NCBI GenBank assembly: GCA_031274075.1
Contig: JAISQQ010000325.1
Location: 1-14,470, forward strand
DNA: 14,470 nt
Reading direction: 5' to 3'
Source of the DNA: Accumulibacter sp.
Lineage (GTDB): Bacteria > Pseudomonadota > Gammaproteobacteria > Burkholderiales > Rhodocyclaceae
Part shown: piece after piece, positions 8,350 to 14,470 of the stretch
Numbering within the stretch: the stretch's first letter is position 1
Layout of the letters: every line of letters begins with the position of its first letter
The notes under the pieces: generated by a model
Seen by the model: only the letters and a program-made list of their open reading frames with translations
Told to the model about the DNA's origin: nothing
The model's database searches: none
Made by a program: the position numbers and the translations under genes

Positions 8350-9881
8350 GCGGGCGTTCCTTCGGCGGCGGTTTCGGCGGCGGCGGCGGATTTGGCGGAT
8401 CTGGCGGAACTGGCGGCTTCCGCCGCCCTGGCCGCCTCGCGTTCCGCCTTGCGGCGGGCGGCGAGTTCGGCTTTTTCGCGGGCTTCCCGCGCCAGCCGTT
8501 CACTTTTGGCCTGCGCCAGTTTTTTTGCCGCGCCGGCGCGCGCTCTGGCGCGCTCCTCCGCCGCCAGCGCGCCCTTGGCGTGGGCGAAATACTGCACCAG
8601 TGGAATATGCGCCGGACAAACATAGGCGCAGCAGCCGCAGGCGATGCAATCCCTGAGGCCGAGTTTGGCCGCGCCCTCGAGATCGCCGCCGCGAACATGG
8701 CGTGCCATTTCAAGCGGCAGAAGCCCCATCGGACACGCGCGCACGCAACTCACGCAGCGGATGCAGGCTTCCTCCCGATGGTCGGCGGCTTCTGCCCCGG
8801 CGAGCGCCAGAATGCCGCTCGCGCCCTTGACCACGGGAACGCGGGCGTGGGGCAGCGACAGGCCCATCATCGGGCCGCCCATGATCAGGCGGGCGGGTTC
8901 CGTGGCGCAGCCGCCGGCGAAGGCCAGCACATCCTCGACCAGCGCCCCGACGGGAACCACGATGTTGCCGGGATTCCGGACCGCGCCGCCATTGACCGTC
9001 AGCAGCCGCGACACCAATGGCCGCCCGAAGCGCAAGGCCTCATGCACCGCCTTTGCCGTGCCGACGTTATGCACCACGACGCCGGCGTCGCCGGGCAAGC
9101 GTCCGGCAGGAATTTCCTTTCCGGTCAGCACCAGGATCAACTGTTTTTCCGAACCCAGGGGGTAGCGGGCGGGGATCGGGCAAACGCGCACTTCTCCGTG
9201 GACGGCGGCGGCCTGCCGCATGGCGGCAATGGCTTCCGGCTTGTTGTCCTCGATGCCGGCGATGGCCTCTTTCGCGCCGCTGGCGTGGAGCATCAGGCGG
9301 ATGCCGTCGACGATCGCGCCAGCCTCGTCGCGCATCAGGCGATCGTCACAGGAAAGGTAAGGCTCGCACTCGCCGCCATTGACGATGAGCGTCGTGACTT
9401 TGGCCTTTCGGGATGAGGCGAGTTTCAGGGCAGAAGGAAAAGTCGCCCCGCCCATGCCGACCACGCCGGCGGCGGCGACGCGGCGGCTGATTTCGTCCGG
9501 CGGCAGGGCGAACGGATCGGCGCAGGCGGCCAGCGCCTCGCTCCAGGCATCCTGTCCATCGGCTTCCAGCGTCACCGCCAGCACCGGCAGGCCGGAGGGA
9601 TGCGGCGCTGGAATTTCGCCGATGGCCGCCACGAGGCCGGAAGTTGGCGCGTGAATGGCGGCGGAAACCGGCCCCCGCGGATTCGCCAGCAGATCGCCTT
9701 TGGCAACTTTCTGGCCCACCAGCACCGCCGGCAGCGCGGGCGCGCCCAGGTGCTGCGCCAGCGAAACATACAGGCGCTCCGGCGTCGGCATGACGCGCAC
9801 GGCGGCATCGGCGGCAGGACGTTTGTGGTCTTCCGGATGTATGCCCCAGGACAGGCCGAAGAATTTTTCCATGAAACCCAT
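8346..9881 (-). CDS. rnfC: Rnf complex NADH-oxidising subunit RnfC
   Basis: A 511-residue peripheral subunit, the NADH-side entry point of Rnf. The N-terminal part (about 25-110) is the lipoyl-like barrel-sandwich seen in RnfC. The nucleotide/FMN fold follows, with GVVGMGGATFPS (139-150) and VNGGECEPYLSCDDRLM (168-183). Two [4Fe-4S] sites are complete: Cys373, 376, 379, 383 and Cys412, 415, 418, 422. From about 440 on, the tail is a highly charged, alanine-rich, helical stretch of some 70 residues, which varies greatly among RnfC proteins. ATG at 9881 has AGGA upstream, overlapping the rnfB stop; the gap to rnfB is nine bases. It overlaps rnfD by four bases. Confidence 0.96.
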   Translation of the reverse strand: MGFMEKFFGLSWGIHPEDHKRPAADAAVRVMPTPERLYVSLAQHLGAPALPAVLVGQKVAKGDLLANPRGPVSAAIHAPTSGLVAAIGEIPAPHPSGLPVLAVTLEADGQDAWSEALAACADPFALPPDEISRRVAAAGVVGMGGATFPSALKLASSRKAKVTTLIVNGGECEPYLSCDDRLMRDEAGAIVDGIRLMLHASGAKEAIAGIEDNKPEAIAAMRQAAAVHGEVRVCPIPARYPLGSEKQLILVLTGKEIPAGRLPGDAGVVVHNVGTAKAVHEALRFGRPLVSRLLTVNGGAVRNPGNIVVPVGALVEDVLAFAGGCATEPARLIMGGPMMGLSLPHARVPVVKGASGILALAGAEAADHREEACIRCVSCVRACPMGLLPLEMARHVRGGDLEGAAKLGLRDCIACGCCAYVCPAHIPLVQYFAHAKGALAAEERARARAGAAKKLAQAKSERLAREAREKAELAARRKAEREAARAAEAASSARSAKSAAAAETAAEGTPA

Positions 9882-9890
9882 GCTGTTTTC

Positions 9891-10418
9891 CTAAGCGGCG
9901 GCAGGCCGGGGCATCACCCAGTGCGGCAAGCTAACGGGGACGGGCTGGATCAGGATCGCCTCGGTCAGGCACTGCTCGACGCAGGCGGCGCAGCCGGTAC
10001 AGGCTTCCCGCAATACGTTGTGAATCTGCTTGGGCGCGCCCAGGATGGCGTCCGTCGGACAGGATTTGACGCAGCGGCAGCAGCCGATGCACAAATCCTC
10101 GGCGACGACCGCGAGCTTCGGCCCTTCATCGTCGACGCCGGAAAGATCGAGGCTGACGCCCAGCTTTTCCGCCAGCGCCCGCGCGACGGCCCGGCCGCCG
10201 GGCGGGCAGCAGGTGGGCGCGGCATGGCCTTCGGCAAGGGCGGCGGCGGCGCCCGAACAACCGGGGAAACCGCATTGCCCGCAATTGGTGCCGGGCAGCA
10301 GGCTCTCCAGTTCCGCGACCCTGGCGTTGGCCTCCACCGCCAGGAAGCGTCCGGCGATCCCCAGCACCAGTCCCAGGGCGGCTCCCAGGATCGTCAGGCT
10401 CAGACTGGCAGCGATCAT
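9891..10418 (-). CDS. rnfB: Rnf complex iron-sulfur subunit RnfB
   Basis: A 175-residue iron-sulfur protein anchored by an N-terminal helix (about 4-27), which passes electrons to or from ferredoxin on the cytoplasmic side. A [4Fe-4S] domain follows with Cys46, 49, 54 and 71 (NCGQCGFPGC ... CCPPGG), then two ferredoxin-type clusters: Cys110, 113, 116, 120 and Cys140, 143, 146, 150. In the last motif the usual proline after the fourth cysteine is leucine (EQCLTEA). Length matches short RnfB of diazotroph clusters. The start ATG at 10418 has AAGGAG, which overlaps the rnfA stop codon TAA, so the two genes are coupled. Confidence 0.96.
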   Translation of the reverse strand: MIAASLSLTILGAALGLVLGIAGRFLAVEANARVAELESLLPGTNCGQCGFPGCSGAAAALAEGHAAPTCCPPGGRAVARALAEKLGVSLDLSGVDDEGPKLAVVAEDLCIGCCRCVKSCPTDAILGAPKQIHNVLREACTGCAACVEQCLTEAILIQPVPVSLPHWVMPRPAAA

Positions 10419-10430
10419 CCGTTTTTCTCC

Positions 10431-11009
10431 TTAAACGTTCAGGCCGGAAAAGCCCATGAAGGCCAGCGCCAGCAGGCTGATGGCAATAAAGGCGATGGGC
10501 GCGCCGGAAAAGGCGGCGGGCACCCGGGCCAGGGCGATACGCTCGCGCAAGCCGGCGAAAATCATCAACACCAGCGTAAAGCCGACGGCGGAACCGAAGG
10601 CATAGGACAGGCTCCAGAAAAAGCTGTGTTGCTGCTGTACATTGAGCAGCGCCACGCCGAGCACGGCGCAATTGGTGGTGATCAGCGGCAGATAGATGCC
10701 CAGCGACCGGTAAAGGCCGGGGCTGGCCTTCCTGATGAACATTTCCGTGAATTGCACCACCGAGGCAATCACCAGGATGAAGCTCAGGATACGCAGGAAT
10801 TCCAGCCTCAAGGGCACGAGGAGCCAGTGTTCCAGCATCCAGCTCGCGGCGGCGGCCAGGGTCAGCACGAAGGTGGTCGCCATGCCCATGCCGAGGGCGC
10901 TGTCCAGATTTTTGGAGACGCCCATGACGGGACACAGGCCCAGAAATTTGATCAACACCACATTGTTGACCAGGGCCGTGGAAATCAGGAGAAGCAGGAA
11001 TTCGCTCAT
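10431..11009 (-). CDS. rnfA: Rnf electron-transfer complex membrane subunit RnfA
   Basis: A 192-residue membrane protein of about six helices, homologous to NqrE and to RnfE. It carries the partner cysteines for the in-membrane [2Fe-2S] cluster, Cys26 in [11 protein letters not shown] and Cys114 in [11 protein letters not shown]. It is the first gene of the rnf operon. ATG at 11009 is supported by family homology starting [19 protein letters not shown]; the ribosome binding site is weak (ACGAG very close to the start). The sigma-54 promoter at 11073-11088 predicts transcription from about 11062, giving a leader of about 53 bases. In A. vinelandii the nif-linked rnf1 operon likewise sits beside nifLA. 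Confidence 0.96.
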   Translation of the reverse strand: MSEFLLLLISTALVNNVVLIKFLGLCPVMGVSKNLDSALGMGMATTFVLTLAAAASWMLEHWLLVPLRLEFLRILSFILVIASVVQFTEMFIRKASPGLYRSLGIYLPLITTNCAVLGVALLNVQQQHSFFWSLSYAFGSAVGFTLVLMIFAGLRERIALARVPAAFSGAPIAFIAISLLALAFMGFSGLNV

Positions 11010-11072
11010 GACTCGTACCGGTTATCGGCAAAACGCGCGCTACGCGATCGAGGTTGAAGATGGACGCTTATC

Positions 11073-11088
11073 CGCAATACCCGTGCCA
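11073..11088 (-). promoter_or_regulatory. Sigma-54 (-24/-12) promoter of the rnf operon
   Basis: Read on the minus strand, the site is TGGCAC, GGGTA, TTGCG, a complete match to the TGGCAC-N5-TTGC core consensus with the required ten bases between GG and GC. It points at rnfA and predicts a start of transcription near 11062. Sigma-54 dependence plus the activator site upstream make NifA the expected activator. Confidence 0.88.
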
Positions 11089-11103
11089 GCTCGTTCCGGC
11101 AGC

Positions 11104-11145
11104 GGATAAAACCCTTGTTTGGCGCGCTCTGGCGATGTTTTATCC
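11104..11145. repeat. 9-base perfect inverted repeat between the divergent promoters
   Basis: GGATAAAAC at 11104-11112 and its exact reverse complement GTTTTATCC at 11137-11145 are 33 bases apart centre to centre, about three helical turns. The pair lies between the rnf sigma-54 promoter and the NifA site, and the right arm overlaps a possible -10 box for nifL. It may be an operator for an unknown regulator. Confidence 0.6.
11115..11143 (+). promoter_or_regulatory. Candidate sigma-70 promoter for nifLA
   Basis: TTGTTT at 11115-11120, then 17 bases, then TTTTAT at 11138-11143. Each box matches its consensus at four of six positions with ideal spacing. It would give a leader of about 180 bases before nifL, containing the NifA site. 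It is a modest match in an otherwise GC-rich region. Confidence 0.35.
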
Positions 11146-11197
11146 CAAGCCGGTGCGTTCGCGGCCGTGCTCATCGGCAGGCTGGAACGGGGACTTG

Positions 11198-11213
11198 TGT
11201 CGTGAATCCGACA
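11198..11213. promoter_or_regulatory. NifA upstream activator sequence (TGT-N10-ACA)
   Basis: TGTCGTGAATCCGACA fits TGT-N10-ACA exactly and lies within a larger perfect palindrome, GTGTCG, TGAATC, CGACAC (11197-11214). Its centre is about 143 bases upstream of the predicted rnf transcription start, within the usual range for NifA. It is also about 120 bases upstream of a sigma-54-like site before nifL, so it might serve both directions. Confidence 0.82.
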
Positions 11214-11300
11214 CGATTCCTGTGCGATAAGCGCCAAAATTCCCGCGGCCCGTCATTTGCCGCCACTTGCCCAAAGCCTTGGCGGCAGGCGCTCTGGCGA

Positions 11301-11316
11301 TGGCATGGAATGTGCT
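11301..11316 (+). promoter_or_regulatory. Sigma-54-like sequence in front of nifL
   Basis: TGGCAT, GGAAT, GTGCT keeps the GG and GC pairs at the correct ten-base distance and matches most of the consensus, but two core bases deviate. Predicted transcription would start at about 11327, one base before the first nifL ATG, leaving no room for a ribosome binding site. It is therefore doubtful unless translation starts further downstream or is leaderless. Confidence 0.25.
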
Positions 11317-11327
11317 ATGGCTTTATC

Positions 11328-12509
11328 ATGAATCCCGCCATGACCTCCAGTTCCACCTACCCACGCGCCTGCCTGCCGCCGGAAATCCTTCGCCAGACCC
11401 TGATTGAAGCCGTGGTGGACGAAGCGCCCATGGCGCTGGCGCTGCTCGACGAAACCGGGCGGGTCATCCTGGACAACCAGGAATATAAAAAACTCTGCAC
11501 CGACCTGAGGACGAAGGAACCCGCGTATCTGCTGCTGGAAACCGCCGTGCCGGACTGGCGCAGGACCTTGCTGGGCGCGGCGGCGCCCAAAAAAATCCAC
11601 GTCCGCGAGCTGCGCATCGACCGTCCCGGCAGCGAGGCGCCGCGCTGGTTTTCCTGCTCCGTGCTGCCGATCGCCACCGATGAATCGCCTGCCCAGATCC
11701 AGGCCAAACGCTATCTGCTGCTGGTCGTCAGCGATGTGAGCGCCCTGCGGCAAGGTCAGGAAAGGATACGTCTCGCCGCGCTGCGCGCCCTGCTGTCGGA
11801 AGAAGAACACGCGGAAGTCTTGCGCGAAAGCCTTTCCGCCGCCGTGTACCGGCTCGAAGGGCCGTTGAACGTGGTGAATTCCGCCGTTGGCATGCTGAAA
11901 AACCGGGAACCCGCGATGTCGGCGGCGTTGGCCTCGGCGCTGGCGGAAGGCCGCGCCCATCTAGAGGAATTGCGCCAACTGATCCCCCTGGATACGCGCG
12001 AGGCCGTCGCGCCGGTCAATCTCAACGAAGTGCTGCGCGATGTGCTGGACGTGTGTACCACGCGCATGCTGGTCAACGGCATCACGGTCAACTGGCAGCC
12101 CACTGCCGTCCTGCCCGCCATTCTGGGGCGTCCCATGCAATTGCATTCGCTCTTCAAGGCGCTGGTGGACAACGCCATCGACGCGCTTTCGCAACGCGGC
12201 TGGAAGCTGCGCGACCTGAGCCTGTCCACCCTGCTTTCGGGAGATTACGTACAGGTCACCGTCGATGACCGGGGGCCGGGCGTTCCCACTGAATTGCGGC
12301 TGAAGGCGTTCGAACCGTTTTTCACCACCCGAAACCGTCAGGAACAGCATCTGGGCACCGGGCTTTCCCGGGCCTTGCAGGTCGCCAGCGAACACGGCGG
12401 CACGCTGGAACTGCGCGCCGCGCCGGGCGGCGGTTGCCGCGCGCTGGTGGAATTGCCGATCGGCAAGATCGCCGCCAGGACGGGAGACAAGGAAGGAGCC
12501 GACGCATAA
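11328..12509 (+). CDS. nifL: NifL-type nitrogen fixation regulator lacking the PAS1 domain
   Basis: A 393-residue anti-activator expected to bind and inhibit NifA when fixed nitrogen is plentiful. Residues about 22-137 correspond to the second PAS domain of A. vinelandii NifL (LIEAVVDEAPMALALLDETG... to RYLLLVVSDVSALRQ). A helical linker and H-like region follow, about 145-215, with YRLEGPLN at 174-181. The GHKL ATP/ADP-binding domain comes last, about 228-380: N-box ALVDNAIDAL (278-287), G1 DDRGPG (313-318), G2 GTGLS (343-347). The N-terminal FAD-binding PAS1 redox domain (NifL is about 519 residues in A. vinelandii) is absent, and the sequence upstream does not encode one. The phosphoacceptor histidine position is Tyr174. 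The start is ATG 11328 or ATG 11340; neither has a ribosome binding site. It overlaps or abuts nifA. Confidence 0.88.
   Translation: MNPAMTSSSTYPRACLPPEILRQTLIEAVVDEAPMALALLDETGRVILDNQEYKKLCTDLRTKEPAYLLLETAVPDWRRTLLGAAAPKKIHVRELRIDRPGSEAPRWFSCSVLPIATDESPAQIQAKRYLLLVVSDVSALRQGQERIRLAALRALLSEEEHAEVLRESLSAAVYRLEGPLNVVNSAVGMLKNREPAMSAALASALAEGRAHLEELRQLIPLDTREAVAPVNLNEVLRDVLDVCTTRMLVNGITVNWQPTAVLPAILGRPMQLHSLFKALVDNAIDALSQRGWKLRDLSLSTLLSGDYVQVTVDDRGPGVPTELRLKAFEPFFTTRNRQEQHLGTGLSRALQVASEHGGTLELRAAPGGGCRALVELPIGKIAARTGDKEGADA
12491..12498 (+). promoter_or_regulatory. Strong ribosome binding site inside the end of nifL
   Basis: GGAAGGAG lies seven bases before ATA at 12506-12508, which is in the nifA frame and overlaps the nifL stop TAA. 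It is the only strong ribosome binding site near the nifA start; the GTG at 12530 is about 31 bases away. Confidence 0.6.
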
Positions 12510-12529
12510 AGCCGCCTACTGAAATCCCG

Positions 12530-14179
12530 GTGAAGCTTCACCACAAGCTCCGCGAGTCCCCGCCTCGCGGTCACGATCTCTGCGAAACCCACGACCTGCG
12601 GATCGCTCAGATGGAAGCCCTGTACAACGTCAGCCAGATGCTCTCCCGCTCATTGGACTACCGGGAAACCATCGGGGAAGTGCTGCGCATCCTGGACGAA
12701 GACGCCGGATTGACCCGCGGACTGGTCAGCGTGGTGGAGCCGGACGGCAGCCTGCTGGTGCAACTGGTGCATGGCGCGGAAAGCGGGCAGTTCGAGTCCG
12801 TGCGCTACCAGCCCGGCGAAGGCATCATCGGCTTCGTCATGGAAAAGGATCGCGCCATCATCTTGTCCCGCGTCGGCGACGACCGCCGCTTCGTCAACAA
12901 GCCGGGCATCCACGATCCCGACCTGCCGATCATCGCCGTGCCCATCAAGGCGGCGGGCAGCCTGAAAGGCGTCGTTGCCGCGCAACCCGTGACCGGGGAC
13001 GACCCGCTGCTGGAAGAGCGCGCCCGTTTCCTGGAAATGATCGCCAACCTGGTCGGGCAAAGCCTGCGCCTTTCGCTGCAAGTCGAGCAGGAAAAACGCT
13101 CCATGCTGGAAGAACGCGACCTGCTGCGCCGCACCGTGCGCCATCAGCACGGCTTCGACAGCGTGGTCGGGCGCTCCGCCGCCATGCGCCGGATATTCGA
13201 GCAGGTGCGCCTGGTTTCCAAATGGAACACCACGGTGCTGATCCGGGGCGAAACCGGCACCGGCAAGGAACTCATCGCCAACGCCATCCACTACAACTCG
13301 CCCCGCGCCCGCGGTCCCCTGGTCAAGCTGAACTGCGCGGCGCTGCCGGAAAACCTGCTGGAATCGGAACTCTTCGGCCATGAACGCGGATCCTTCACCG
13401 GCGCGGTCGGCAGCCGCAAGGGACGTTTCGAGCAGGCCGACGGCGGCACCCTGTTCCTCGACGAAATCGGCGAAATTTCCCCGGCTTTCCAGGCCAAGCT
13501 CCTGCGCGTGCTGCAGGAAGGCGAATTCGAGCGCGTCGGCGGCAACCGCAGCATCAAGGTCGACGTGCGCATCATCACCGCCACCCACCGGGATCTGGAA
13601 ACCGCCGTGGACGCGGGCAATTTCCGCGAAGACCTGTTCTATCGCCTGAACGTCATGCCGCTCCACCTGCCGCCCCTGCGCGAACGCCCGGAGGATATTC
13701 CCGAAATCAGCCGCCACCTGCTCGCCAAGATCGGCAGCGAGCAGAAACGCAAACTCAGCATCAACGACACCGCCATGCGAAGCCTGGCGCACTACGAATG
13801 GCCGGGCAACGTAAGGGAACTGGAAAACTGCCTGGAACGCGCCGCCGTGCTTTCCGAAAACGGCGTCATCGATACCGGCCTGATCCGCTTTCCGCAGCGT
13901 GAACGCGCTTCCCATCGTTCCAGCGGCGCCGCCATGAATCCGCTCGACCGGCCGGCGGAACGCCCCATCGCCAGCGATCATCCGGCAGCCCCGGAAGAGG
14001 CGGCCGCCAACGCCGGAAGCATACCCCCGGAAGGCGAACGCTCCGACCGCCAACGCATCATCAGCGCCCTGGAACAAGCCGGCTGGGTACAGGCCAAAGC
14101 CGCCCGTCTCCTCAATATGACGCCCCGCCAGATTGCCTACCGCATCCAGACGCTCAATATCGAACTGAAGCAGATTTGA
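12530..14179 (+). CDS. nifA: Nif-specific transcriptional activator NifA
   Basis: A 549-residue (from GTG 12530) sigma-54-dependent activator of nif genes. GAF domain about 25-180; AAA+ domain about 210-440 with Walker A GETGTGKE (240-247), the sigma-54 contact loop as GSFTGA (287-292), Walker B FLDEIGE (309-315); C-terminal helix-turn-helix from about 505 to the end ([32 protein letters not shown]), which binds TGT-N10-ACA. The contact loop usually reads GAFTGA. The linker 450-505 has no cysteine, so the oxygen-sensing cysteine cluster of rhizobial NifA is missing, fitting control by NifL. The start is uncertain: GTG 12530 lacks a ribosome binding site, ATA 12506 has an ideal one, and ATG 12611 would cut into the homology. 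The frame is open back to a TTG at 12434 within nifL. Confidence 0.96.
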   Translation: MKLHHKLRESPPRGHDLCETHDLRIAQMEALYNVSQMLSRSLDYRETIGEVLRILDEDAGLTRGLVSVVEPDGSLLVQLVHGAESGQFESVRYQPGEGIIGFVMEKDRAIILSRVGDDRRFVNKPGIHDPDLPIIAVPIKAAGSLKGVVAAQPVTGDDPLLEERARFLEMIANLVGQSLRLSLQVEQEKRSMLEERDLLRRTVRHQHGFDSVVGRSAAMRRIFEQVRLVSKWNTTVLIRGETGTGKELIANAIHYNSPRARGPLVKLNCAALPENLLESELFGHERGSFTGAVGSRKGRFEQADGGTLFLDEIGEISPAFQAKLLRVLQEGEFERVGGNRSIKVDVRIITATHRDLETAVDAGNFREDLFYRLNVMPLHLPPLRERPEDIPEISRHLLAKIGSEQKRKLSINDTAMRSLAHYEWPGNVRELENCLERAAVLSENGVIDTGLIRFPQRERASHRSSGAAMNPLDRPAERPIASDHPAAPEEAAANAGSIPPEGERSDRQRIISALEQAGWVQAKAARLLNMTPRQIAYRIQTLNIELKQI

Positions 14180-14209
14180 GCGCCGTTTTGTCGCGCGCGC
14201 CTTGGCATT

Positions 14210-14318
14210 GGCGCACCCCGTAGGGCGGGAAAGCGCAGCGCCTCCCGCCGGTCGTTCTCTCCGGCGGCATAGCCGCCGCTCATCGTATTCAACGGCCTTT
14301 GAATCGTGCGGCGTTGCG
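14210..14318 (+). repeat. Dispersed direct repeat, copy B
   Basis: Matches 4459-4571 in the same orientation, including the GTAGGGCGGGAAAGCGCAGC head and the internal hairpin GGCGGC, ATA, GCCGCC. After about 14318 the sequences diverge and the perfect right arm seen in copy A is missing or decayed, so this is a partial element. It begins 30 bases after the nifA stop. Confidence 0.8.
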
Positions 14319-14341
14319 TAACATGGAAGGAACCAGAGAGC

Positions 14342-14359
14342 GCGGGGCTTTCGCCCCGC
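14342..14359 (+). terminator. GC-rich hairpin downstream of nifA, possible terminator
   Basis: GCGGGGC, loop TTTC, GCCCCGC is a perfect seven-base-pair stem about 160 bases after the nifA stop. No T run follows on either strand, so termination is uncertain. From 14360 to the window end I see no gene or clear promoter. Confidence 0.35.
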
Positions 14360-14470
14360 AACCAGGGCCGGAGCATCAAAAACCGGCGCCCCCAAAAGGG
14401 AAGCAAAACAGCAACCCGCCGCAGCCCACCTTCGTGACGGCGCTGGTTTGCGGAAAAGGACCAAGCCGTC

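Noticed and set aside
9600..11057. Open frame of 485 codons antisense to rnfC, rnfB and rnfA
   Set aside because: Gln/Gly/His-rich nonsense-like translation opposite clear Rnf genes.
11115..11327. N-terminal extension of nifL supplying the missing PAS1 domain
   Set aside because: The translated extension of about 70 residues is Arg/Cys-rich, has no PAS features and is too short for a PAS domain; it also covers the NifA site.
14436..14451. Sigma-54 promoter for a gene beyond the right edge
   Set aside because: GG and TTTGC are present but the spacing between the GG and GC pairs is one base short, and I found no TGT-N10-ACA site before it.
12650..14464. Long open frame of 604 codons antisense to nifA
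   Set aside because: It lies opposite a gene with complete NifA motifs; long antisense frames are expected in GC-rich genes, and its translation shows no domain.

Overview
The window is a GC-rich, densely packed piece of a diazotrophic proteobacterial chromosome. It combines a molybdenum supply locus with the Rnf electron-transfer complex and the NifL-NifA regulators of nitrogen fixation. The pairing of modG/modEABC with rnf and nifLA resembles the Azotobacter vinelandii arrangement. A NifL-dependent NifA without the interdomain cysteine motif points to a gamma- or betaproteobacterium; a Rhodocyclales-like betaproteobacterium is my guess from base composition and protein flavour, not a proven assignment.

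Left part (1-4385): an operon on the minus strand reads modE-modA-modB-modC and then runs into an unrecognised gene cut by the window edge. It encodes a molybdate-responsive regulator and the periplasmic, membrane and ATPase parts of the molybdate ABC importer. Divergent from modE lies modG, a two-domain molybdate-binding (molbindin) protein. The shared 290-base control region holds one clear ModE operator just upstream of modE and two weaker look-alikes nearer modG.

Middle (4386-11009): a 339-base gene-free stretch carries hairpins and a 147-base element with 33-base perfect inverted ends. To its right, on the minus strand, is the operon rnfA-rnfB-rnfC-rnfD-rnfG-rnfE-rnfH followed by a SIR2-like gene. 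It is tightly packed, with several 4-13 base overlaps or gaps. Upstream of rnfA is a textbook sigma-54 -24/-12 promoter (11073-11088) and a perfect NifA upstream activator site (11198-11213), so the operon should be switched on by NifA together with the nif genes. Rnf would use membrane energy to push electrons from NADH to low-potential ferredoxin or flavodoxin for nitrogenase. The terminal SIR2-like gene has no function I can assign.

Right part (11010-14470): divergently transcribed nifL and nifA form the regulatory pair. NifL appears to lack the N-terminal FAD-binding PAS1 redox domain of the A. vinelandii protein and begins at the PAS2 domain. NifA is complete, with GAF, AAA+ and helix-turn-helix domains, but its start codon is unclear: the good ribosome binding site points to an ATA codon overlapping the nifL stop. 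After nifA comes a second copy of the dispersed repeat seen after modG, so the whole SIR2-rnf-nifLA block is bracketed by direct repeats.

Together: ModE/ModG/ModABC set molybdenum supply for the nitrogenase cofactor, NifL/NifA sense fixed nitrogen (and normally oxygen), and Rnf supplies reductant. No rRNA, tRNA, CRISPR array, transposase or integrase was seen.
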